Below are positions 47,101-64,000 of a stretch of DNA of 64,000 nucleotides, in pieces. The notes below the pieces were generated by a model that saw nothing but the letters and a program-made list of their open reading frames with translations, searched no databases and was not told the DNA's origin. Position numbers and translations under genes: made by a program. The stretch is from Polydactylus sextarius. Lineage: Eukaryota > Chordata > Actinopteri > Polynemidae. The stretch's first letter is position 1. Every line of letters begins with the position of its first letter. The stretch covers positions 19,469,802 through 19,533,801 of the forward strand of contig CM028931.1 of assembly GCA_016801845.1 (NCBI GenBank), written 5' to 3'.

Positions 47101-47789
47101 GGAATGAGGTCTCTAGGTCAAAGTATGCCAGAGCTATAGATGTTTGAATGAGCGTTAAAAAATTGCGATTTTTCTGACTTTTCCCATTCATTCTCTATGG
47201 GAAAATTTCAGTGAATTTTTCGCGACTACGTCGCGAAAAATTAATATTCTGTAGAGAAAAGTAATAGCATAGCGAGTCCGATCGAGCCGCACGTTTTGAT
47301 GTATTACTCGTTTGTGTGCGATGAGCGGTTCGGGCCGCATTAATTGCCGAAAGTCGCGTGGGAATAATAATAATAAAAACGGACACGAGCAATAACAATA
47401 GTGGGCTGTGCTTGCTAGTGCCCACTACTACTGACTCATAGCTTTGCTATGGAGGTAGTCAGTAGTGGCCTATCGTGAAGTCGTTTCTAATAATCAAACA
47501 AGTGGGGTCATTTTTGCAATATTTCACTATAATAAAATTAAATATATAATAAAGAATAATCAAAATAGTATAACAGCTGAATTATTATTATTTAATAAAC
47601 TGAGGCTGCAGCGGCCTCTCGTGGTCGTTTCTAATAATCACAAGTGATTTTATATTTTATTAATTAAAAAATAAAAACCAGTTTCATCAGACGCTTTAAC
47701 TCGCTCTCTTCTGTTTCATTTCATTTTATTTTAATTTATTTGATGTTATTGTGTCGTTAGCTCGTCGTTAGCTGCAGCAGCCGCAGCGT

Positions 47790-48110
47790 CGTTAGCCTGA
47801 TGCTAACCGTCGTTAGCCTGATGCTAACCGTCGTTAGCTTGACGCTAACCGTCGTTAGCCTGATGCTAACCGTCGTTAGCTTGACGCTAACCGTCGTTAG
47901 CATCGTTAGCTCCTCACGTCGACGTCACGTTCGTTTAAACGACGAATCGACGCAGAAACAAACGAAACGTCGAGTCACAGTTTGTAGCCGCGGCGGCTCC
48001 AACTCGCGTTACTTGTAGCCTAGCATGCTAACCGCTAACGCCGCTAGCACGCTAACCCCCCCACCTCCTCCACCTCCACCCCCCCTCCACCCCGGCTAGC
48101 GTTAGCTTCG
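47790..48110. repeat. cgttagc-type short repeats in a CpG-rich region
   Basis: About five units of ctgatgctaaccgtcgttag at 47795-47905, followed by gctaacgccgctagcacgct and a C-rich run. The region is CpG-rich compared with the AT-rich flanks. Confidence 0.75.
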
Positions 48111-48271
48111 TTAGCTTCCTGACAAACTGAAGCCGCCGCTGCGCGTGAGCCGAACACGTGACGCGTAAACAAACGAGCGTTTTTAAATGAATAAAAACGA
48201 CGAGTTGGTTCAAGTTTCACGTCAATTCTGACTCGTCTCGCGTTGAATTTCTGAGTCAAATTAAAACTCAC

Positions 48272-48345
48272 CAGCTCAGATATTTCTGCTCCAAATCAAT
48301 GACGTTTGGTGTCACGCGGAAAACGGTCCGGCGGGATACTACACA
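48272..48345 (-). promoter_or_regulatory. Candidate non-coding first exon and promoter region of PSME3IP1
   Basis: On the minus strand a CpG-rich stretch is followed by a strong donor AGCTG|gtgagt (exon end 48272). The PSME3IP1 start-codon exon has an acceptor only 5 nt before its ATG, so it needs an upstream non-coding exon, and no other candidate was seen between 35860 and 48300. If correct, the first intron spans about 12.5 kb and contains the whole macrosatellite. This link is inference. Confidence 0.4.
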
Positions 48346-48359
48346 GCAAACTTTAGTTC

Positions 48360-49230
48360 CGGCTCATTTTATTTTAATTTATTTATTTTATAGATATAAT
48401 TAATTTATATATATTTAAAATAATAATAATAAAATTAAATACTTTTCTTAATTAAAATAATTTTAAAAATTGAAATAAATGAAATAAATAGAATTATTTT
48501 ACATTATTTATATATTATATTTATATATTATTATTATTATTATTATATTTATATATTATAAACAGCATCTAATAATAGTGAAGAATAAAAAAAAAATCAA
48601 ATTAAATTATAAAAAATAGCAATGATTATAATAAAATAATAATGAATGTAATTATTTTTCTAATTAAAAATATATAATATTAAAGAATAAAATAAAAAGT
48701 CAAATATTTCTATCATTTATTAATAATATATATAATATTTTTACTTTATTAAACTTTGTTTAGATAAAGTTATGAAAGTAGAAATTAGAAACTGTTAAAA
48801 TATATTAATTATATATTTATTTTTTTTTGCCAATTTAAATTATAATTATTCAAGACTAATAATTTTAAAACTATTTTATTTAATACTTGGTGTTTTTTTT
48901 TATTATTATTTAATATTTAAATGTTAATTTTTTTGTCTCTATGATTTAAAAAAATATTAATGTATTTTTTTTATTTTTCCCCTTAATCTGCTGTAATATT
49001 GATTAAATTAAATGTATAATTATATTTACATTTAATTTGTCAACAATCTATATTTATTTACTGTATTTATTAATTGTAACTAAGGCGACACTGCCATCTA
49101 GTGACGACATTAAAAAACTACATTTATCATCATTTATTTTTATTATTTTATCCGACACTAAATTTAATTCCTCTTCCATCTTTTCTCTCGTCAGCGTTTG
49201 TTCGGTGGAAACGACATAAAAAAATGAAAC
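48360..49230. other. AT-rich intergenic spacer between PSME3IP1 and EXOSC6
   Basis: Low-complexity aataataataaaattaaat sequence; no exon or RNA gene recognised. Confidence 0.7.
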
Positions 49231-49239
49231 ATTGAAACA

Positions 49240-49245
49240 TTTAAT
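49240..49245 (-). terminator. EXOSC6 polyadenylation signal candidate (ATTAAA on minus strand)
   Basis: Plus-strand TTTAAT gives ATTAAA about 65 nt past the EXOSC6 stop, the first recognised hexamer variant downstream of it. Confidence 0.45.
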
Positions 49246-49307
49246 AAGAATCAGTTTGTTTTAATGAAAATGATAAAATAAAAACACAGAAACACGCGTC
49301 GGAGTCA

Positions 49308-50912
49308 TCATCTCTCCGACGGCGGCGGCGCCGCGCTGCGGACGGCTTTGGTCAGAGCTCGTTGAACCACCGGATACAGTTTGTAACATCCTTCGATGCA
49401 GCTGCGGACGCCGGCGCTCAGCGTCTCCTCCGTCATCTCTCCGTCCGACTGCAGCCCGGAGATCTGGTTGAGGCTGGGCAGGAACGCCACCGTCAGGCTG
49501 CCCTGGTTCTCTCCTCCGTCCGCGTCCTGCTCCTCGTAGGACGGGTCCGCCACGAACGAGCCGCCGTCCTGACGGATGGAGCAGCCCAGGACCAGGTCGT
49601 ACATCTCGACGCCGGCGTCGGCCAGAGCCAGGGAGGCGCAGGTGACGGCGTGGGCCAGAACCGAGCCGCTGTTCTCCAGGACCACGACGTTGACTTCGAT
49701 CTGAGACCGCGGGTATTTATGGAGACACACGGCCGGTTGTAGACTCTCCTGGAGCATCAGGGACTGGTCCTTGTCCTGACTCCCCTGGATCCAGGATCCT
49801 CGCTCCGGACAAGAGAACGGAGCGAAGCGCATGTCGGTCGTCAACCTGGACACAAAAAACACATAAAACACGTTGATTGTCTTTAATAAAAAACATCAGA
49901 TCATTTAGAAAAATATCAAGAAAATTAATTAATAATAATTAATAAACAATAAATAAATAAACAAACATTTATAAACTAAAAACAATATATAAAATGTATT
50001 AATATATCTGAAAATATCAAGTCATTTAGAAAAAAAATAAACTTTTATGAACCAAAAAAAAAAAAAATAAAAAAATAATTATTTCTAAAATTGCTAAAAT
50101 AAAAACAGCAAATAATGAAATTAAATAAATATTAATGAACAAAAAATATAAAACTAAAAGATATTTAAACATAAATTAAATAATAAATTAATAATAAAAT
50201 AAACAAATAAACTAAACTTTTAGAAACTCAAAAAAAAAATCACATAATAAATAGTGAGTGGTAAACAAATAATAAATAAATAAAAACAAACTTATAAACC
50301 CAGAAAATATCAGATCATTTAAAAAAAATAAAACAATTTTTTATTCTAAAATCCATAAAATTAAGCGTAAAATAATAATAATAATTAATAATTAATAAAG
50401 TTAGAAAATACTATGAATTCGAGAGTAAAATAAATTCAGGTTATGACCAAATTAAATAAAACAAAAAACAAACCTTTATAAACTTATAAAATATAAAACA
50501 ACAGTCCAGATGCTGCAGGTTGTGGCCATTTATGACATTTTAATGACAAAAAATGTTCCGTTTTTTTTTTTCATTACGGTTCAAAATAAACAAATAATAA
50601 CAAATAAATAAAAACAAACCTTCCACATTTCATGTCCGTCTCATCTTTCCGCTCCGTCTCTTTCGGTCCATAAACGCAGCAAATCAACTTGGTGTTTCCA
50701 GCCTCGATGTACGCGGAGCCCTTCGCCTGACTCACCAGCCCGCAGCGGACGAACACGGGCCGCACGTCCACCTGGTCCCGCTGCCGACCGTCCGGCCTCG
50801 GTCCGGGGGACGAGGCCGCGCCGGTGGCGGCGGCGGCGGCGGAGCTGCGGGCGAACAGCGACGGACTCCTGGAAACCTCCGGACCCCGAATGCGTTTAGT
50901 GTCTGTCGGCAT
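49308..50912 (-). CDS. exosc6: Exosome complex component MTR3 (EXOSC6)
   Basis: Two exons: 50912-50620 and 49845-49308 (TGA 49310-49308), joined in phase across a GT-AG intron of about 770 bp that is AT-rich. Product 276 aa; human is 272 aa. The start [12 protein letters not shown] matches the family start MPGDHRRIRGPE, so this ATG is preferred over an in-frame one 36 nt upstream (50948). RNase PH-like fold features: [34 protein letters not shown], then [33 protein letters not shown] and [19 protein letters not shown]6 is one of six RNase PH-like subunits of the catalytically inert ring of the RNA exosome, in nucleus and cytoplasm. An alanine/proline-rich insert (residues about 25-45) expands the N-terminal part. 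Head to head with AARS1. Confidence 0.95.
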
Positions 50913-50962
50913 GTTTGTGTTTGACGCGACGGAACCAAACAGCGGCAAACAAGCGTGTGGCT

Positions 50963-51356
50963 CGGTCCGGCACGAAATGTGTTCCGCCGCGACAAGTTAG
51001 CGGAACTAAAGCAACAATCATTTTTAGTTCCGCTATTTATTTATTTATTTATTTAATTAAAAAATTATAAAATAGTTATAATAAAATTACAAATATATAT
51101 ATTTATTTAATAAAAACAGCATAATTTTACAACACGGTCCGTCACAGAAATGTGTCCCCTCCGAATTAGCGGAACTATTTATCTTTACAAACACACTAAT
51201 AACTTTATTTAATTACATATATTATTTATTAAAAACAAATATTTACAAAATTGTGTGTAAAATGTGTTGATTTATCAATAAAAAGATTTTTAAAAAAACG
51301 TTTTTTGGTTCGTTCCGACACTAAATGTGTCCCCGTCTGAATCCGCGGCGGAACCA
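50963..51356. repeat. Three tandem copies of an approx. 174-bp segment upstream of EXOSC6
   Basis: Related GC-rich blocks at 50963-51008, 51136-51176 and 51311-51356 each carry ccg-cac-aaatgtgt-cc and end in gcggaac; spacing is about 174 bp with AT-rich filler. The first lies at the EXOSC6 5' end. Confidence 0.65.
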
Positions 51357-51747
51357 AAAGTAACCAGAACTTTAGTTCCGCCATTTTGTGCCTCTGCTTT
51401 TCTCTTAAACTACATCAAATACATTAAAAAATCTAATAAATACGATGAAAATAATTGATATTTATATATAATTCTCAATAATAATTCTTAAAAATCACAA
51501 ATTATTACAATATTTGTGATAAATCACGGCAAAATGTAATCACCCACATTATTAACGCTACGTATTATTGTTATAAATATTAAAATATATATTTTTAATT
51601 CTACAAATGTGTAAAATAATGATTTTATCGATGAGGATAAACGGTAATGACCCGTTGACACCAGCGTCTTTTCAGTTGCATCAGCCAGACGGGACAAGTC
51701 CGTTTCATTGATGTGGCGCGTTTGGTTTTGATTGACACCTCTCTTGT

Positions 51748-51805
51748 CCAATAGGAATCGAGGAAGCGGCGCGACGGACCAATCAGAAGCAGCTATGGGC
51801 GTGGC
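51748..51805 (+). promoter_or_regulatory. AARS1 promoter elements
   Basis: Two CCAAT boxes (51748-51752 and 51779-51783) and a GC-box-like gggcgtggc (51797-51805) precede a probable non-coding exon. TATA is not apparent, as in many housekeeping promoters. Confidence 0.55.
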
Positions 51806-51829
51806 TTACTGCGGTGAGGTTTTCCTTCC

Positions 51830-51902
51830 AGTCGAGCGGCGTGGGCTAAAGCAGTGTGTCTGGGAGCCGCAACCGATTCATTCAGCTTCAAGAGCGACTT
51901 GT
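51830..51902 (+). other. Probable non-coding first exon of AARS1
   Basis: GC-rich sequence ends at a good donor GACTTGT|gtgagt (51903). The start-codon exon (from 54503) has only 14 nt before its ATG, so a separate leader exon is expected. Confidence 0.5.
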
Positions 51903-53500
51903 GTGAGTATTATCACGTCTTTACGTGACGTTTAGCTAATTAACTAGCTAGCTAACATCTGGATAAAACTGGGTTTGTGTTAAAAAATCTTATTTTTATT
52001 CCGGTTTTATCGGCTGCAGGTGTAGCCGGTTAGCATTTAGCTTATCAAGCTAGCTACAACACAGCAGTTTACAACCTGCTGACGAGATAAAAACCGGATT
52101 TAAATGCAGATTTAGCGGTTATAACATCATCAGACGTGATTTAAACTATATTATATATCATGACACATGTTCCTGTTGGGTTGTTTATGACATAAAACAG
52201 TAATTATCAGTGGAAATGTGGTGTTTTTTGTAGTATTTTAGGTGAAATTGAGCTGGTGGTGGTTAAAGTTGGATAGTTTCAGTGTGTTTTTGTGTTTTCT
52301 GTCTCTGAGGGGTTTGGTTGTCAGGATGGGGACATGTAAAGATGTTTACTGTCGTCTTCCTCCCCCAGGAGACCTCAGATCTCAATGCATCAGCTGTGTG
52401 GTTTCCTTTTCCACCTGGTTTATAAATGAGTCCAACCTTTTGGGATTTAACTCCTGTTGTCTTTTAATTAAACACAGCAAACTAATCAGTGTAAATACCA
52501 CCGTTAAATCACTTTATTATAGCTCTAAAACCTGTAATTAAACCACTAAAATCTTTAAAATTGCCTTCATCACCTCCTGATTGTGTCTTTCTTCTCTAAA
52601 ATGAAGATTTGATTGTTTACAAGTTGAATAAAACTTGTCATTGTCATTAAATTCAGTTTAATTGGTCAGTTTATGTGTTTGTCTCCCCCTTCAGGCAGTT
52701 AGAGGAACTACACAAACACAGCAAAGCTGTAATTATAAAACTACGTGGCCATGTTTGTCACGCTACCAGAAAACGTGTTTATTTTGAATAAAAACAATTT
52801 TATTCACGTGTCAAACTCCTCATCTGTTGTTTTAAATATAAAAATGAAAGTGAAACACACAAGAAAGACTTTTTTTAAAATAATGTAACGATTTTAAGAA
52901 GCTTTAAGGATCATTTTTGTCAGTTTAGCCTAAAAAGATGTAAGAAAATATAAAGAAACAAGTAGTTTTTGACGTGTTAAACAACCTGAGCATCAGTTTG
53001 AGCCACACACACACACACACACACAAGCCTTTTCAAAATAAAGTGATGCAACACTGCAGCAGAATGACACGACTGTTTGTGTCTCACGTCCGGATCTGTT
53101 CGCTCCGACGCCTCGGCATCAAAATCTGCACATCAGCATCTTTGTCTCCAGTTAGTTCGATTAAAACGAGACGTTTTAAACCAGTTTGATGCTTAAAGAT
53201 GAAAAATAAGCAGGTTTGAAACAAAGTTTACTAAAACTAATCAAACTACAGACGAGTCGGATCCAAGTTTTAAGGTCTCAGACAGAGACAGAAACGACTG
53301 ACGGAGCCTGAGGGAGAAGAGTCGAAGCTGGTTCGACTGGTTTCTAACTGGTCGTTAAGAAGAAGATTCACTCGTCGTGTTTGGTGGAAAACAGACGAAG
53401 CAGCAGCTTTTTAAGTTTTTAAACTGTGACGACTTTCAACACCAGACACGTTTTGACTTATTAACGAGTCGCGCTTGGCAAGAAAAAAAAACATTCTTAA
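51903..53500 (+). other. AARS1 intron 1, unique part
   Basis: Mostly unique intronic sequence with a short (CA)n near 53004-53024. Open frames of 70-100 aa here lack splice context and homology. Confidence 0.6.
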
Positions 53501-53509
53501 ATTTAGCGA

Positions 53510-54405
53510 ATATGTTCGTAAAATAACGACTTTTATTCTGGTAAATTTACGATTTTTCTTTTGAAATATTGCAACTTTTTTTTTCGTAAATTCGCGTAAA
53601 TTTATGACTTTTATTCGCCCAAATTTTTCAACTTTTATTCTTGTGAATTAAAGACTTTTATTCTATTTTTGTAAATTTGCGACTTATTCTCGTAAAGTTG
53701 CGACTTATTTATGTAAATTTACGATCTTTATGTTTGCGAATTTACTACTTTTATTCCTGTAGATTTACGATTTTTATTTTATTTATCTGTACGTCTTTAA
53801 TTCTTCTAATTTTTTAGACTTTTATTTTACGTAAGTTTAGGCCACAGCTTTTATTCTCGTAAAATTACGTCTTTTGTTTTCGTAAAATTACGATTTCTAT
53901 TCTCGTAAAAATTAGGATTTATTTTACAAATATTTACAACTTTTATTCTTGTAAAGTTCCGACTTTTGTTTTCGTAAAATTACGGTTCATTTTCATAAAA
54001 TTACGACTTTTTTTACGTATATTTACAACTTTTATTGTTGTAAAGTTATGACTTGTTTTCGTAAAATTCCAACTTTATTCTAGTAAAATTACGAGTTTTG
54101 TTTTCGTAAAATTACGACTCATTTTACGTATATTTACAACTTTTATTGTTGTAAAGTTATGACTTGTTTTCGTGAAATTACAAATTATTCTTGTAAAATT
54201 ATGACTTAATTTACATAAATTTTAGACTTTTATTCTCGTAAAGTTACGACTTATTTTACGTGCATTTACAACTTTTATTATTGGAAAATTACAACTTGTT
54301 TTCGTAAAATTCCGACTTTATTCTAGTAAAATTACGATTTTTGTTTTCCTAAAATTATGACTTATTTTCGTAAAATTCGACTTTTATCCTCGTGTATTTA
54401 TGACT
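53510..54405 (-). repeat. cgacttttattctcgtaaat minisatellite, AARS1 intron 1
   Basis: About forty diverged units of 20-24 bp. Reverse-complement family of the array at 15825-16530 in CPNE2. Ends about 100 bp before the AARS1 start-codon exon. Confidence 0.88.
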
Positions 54406-54516
54406 CTTTTCCAGGCGCTTTAAGCCCAACGTGATACTCCGTCGTACCTTCCTGTCTTTGTTTCTGTTTGTTGTTTATTGTTGTTGTTGTTTGTGTTTCC
54501 AGACGGCCGGTTCAGA

Positions 54517-63084
<8,568 letters not shown>

Positions 63085-63109
63085 GTACGTCAGCCTCCAG
63101 TTAATTAAT

Positions 63110-64000
63110 AAGGATAATAAATAATCAGTAGAAATTAAATACATTCAAAAACAAAATAGTATTTAAAATTAATTAAAAAATAATTAAAATAATAATACAA
63201 AATATTTTGTTTGAATTTTTTTTTTATTAAAAAAAAATAAAATTAATGAACATAACATGAAATAATAATTAAATAAAATTTAATTTAAAATGTAAGTTTG
63301 TTAAATTTATTATAATACAATTTAAAAAAAAAATGAATATGGAAAAAAAAAAAAAAGATTATTTTATCTCTAAATTTACTATAATATTATATAATATGTA
63401 TGTTTTAATTAATAAAATAAAAAGATACATTTTTTTAAACTTTACACATAAAATTTTCTTTTAAAATAAAAAAAGAAAATCTGTAATATTATTATTATTA
63501 TTATTATTATTACATTTATATATGTGTGTATATAAATATATAATTTTTATTTAATTAATTTTTTTATAAAAATGTTTTAAAATTTTAGATTAATCAATTA
63601 AAGTTTAATTAATTTTTAATTCACAAATAAAATTGTATCTTTTTTTTTTTTTTAAATAAGAAAGAAGAAGAATTTAGTGAAATAATGATTTTTTTTTTTT
63701 TTTTTTCACAAAATTTTATTTTACAGTTTTTAGTTTGTACAGTTTTTTTCAGGACCTTTATTTTAAAATGATGAATCTTGTTTTAGGACAGAAAATGAAA
63801 TAAAACTTATTTTAATTAATTAAAATCAAACTGAAGCTGCTGATTTTTTTTTTATTTGACTTATGTTTATATCAAGTTAAACAGATCGACTGTTATAACA
63901 ATAATAACAACAACAGTAACAACAGTAACAACAGTAACAACAGTAACAGTAACAACAGTAACAACAGTAACAGTAACAACAGTAACAGTAACAACAGTAA
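63110..64000. other. AT-rich AARS1 intron ending in an (aacagt)n-like repeat
   Basis: AT-rich low-complexity sequence to about 63890, then acaacagtaacaacagtaac repeats to the window edge. The exon completing the CGGTH motif would be beyond it. Confidence 0.8.

Larger units (their letters stand above)
36771..47475. repeat. Macrosatellite: about six tandem 1.7-1.9 kb units with hairpin clusters
   Basis: Unit starts are marked by actagacaattcccctgcgg or variants at 36771, 38449, 40201, 41975, 43853 and 45543; the array fades out near 47475. Spacings are 1678, 1752, 1774, 1878 and 1690 bp. Each unit has (a) a purine-rich part (aaggaaggaggaaagg) with several hairpins ending in gattggcgac/gtcgccaatc, (b) a hairpin aattattcgcgac/gtcgcgaataatt, (c) a conserved core of about 1.1 kb with landmarks gtgatcaactgtcatgaag, ggtgacggtgcttcacag and gtccagtgtctgccactcta, and (d) a hairpin ttcgcgac-tac-gtcgcgaa. 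The core holds no long open frame; the recurring 60-97 aa frames are short, not splice-flanked and match no family I know. No reverse transcriptase, transposase or helicase is present. It is either a non-autonomous mobile element that amplified in tandem or a macrosatellite. Confidence 0.9.

Noticed and set aside
36771..47475. CRISPR-like array
   Set aside because: The repeats are regular hairpins but the units are 1.7-1.9 kb in a vertebrate genome, with no unique spacers or cas genes.
50913..50948. Upstream in-frame ATG of EXOSC6 (12 extra residues)
   Set aside because: The downstream ATG gives [12 protein letters not shown], which matches the family N-terminus; the upstream one would add unrelated residues.

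Overview
The window reads as teleost fish nuclear DNA, probably percomorph-like. It has intron-rich vertebrate genes with GT-AG introns, many (TG)n/(CA)n microsatellites, and abundant intronic minisatellites. Five protein-coding genes can be reconstructed exon by exon.

Layout. (1) 83-4404 (+): the last 13 exons of an NLR gene, almost all 84-bp leucine-rich-repeat exons. It is called NLRC5 from the LRR exon pattern plus the CPNE2-PSME3IP1 neighbourhood, which is also the human 16q13 order. (2) 8518-29412 (+): complete copine-2 (CPNE2), two C2 domains plus a copine/vWA domain, about 550-555 aa. (3) 35747-31228 (-): PSME3IP1 (FAM192A/NIP30), convergent with CPNE2. Its third coding intron looks like a textbook AT-AC U12-type intron, and a plausible non-coding first exon lies near 48272. 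(4) 50912-49308 (-): EXOSC6 (MTR3 exosome ring subunit), two exons. (5) 54517-63084 (+): AARS1 (cytosolic alanyl-tRNA synthetase), the first 14 coding exons, running off the right edge inside the CGGTH motif. EXOSC6 and AARS1 are head to head.

Much of the remaining sequence is repeats. The most striking is a tandem array of about six 1.7-1.9 kb units (36771-47475). Each unit carries several long hairpins built round a shared GCGAC-TAGC-GTCGC-like core, and some carry a 38-bp-arm palindrome. Other arrays are a strictly 10-bp-periodic array of about 1.78 kb in a PSME3IP1 intron, a 34-bp array in an NLRC5 intron with about 14 sense-strand AATAAA signals, a 36-bp array in AARS1, and a diverged GCTAA-rich family in introns of CPNE2, PSME3IP1 and AARS1.

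The genes do not form a pathway. NLRC5 is an innate-immune/MHC-I regulator, CPNE2 a calcium-dependent phospholipid-binding protein, PSME3IP1 a partner of the nuclear proteasome activator PA28-gamma, EXOSC6 an RNA exosome subunit and AARS1 a translation enzyme. Exon boundaries come from splice motifs, reading-phase continuity and remembered family sequences. No alignment was run.
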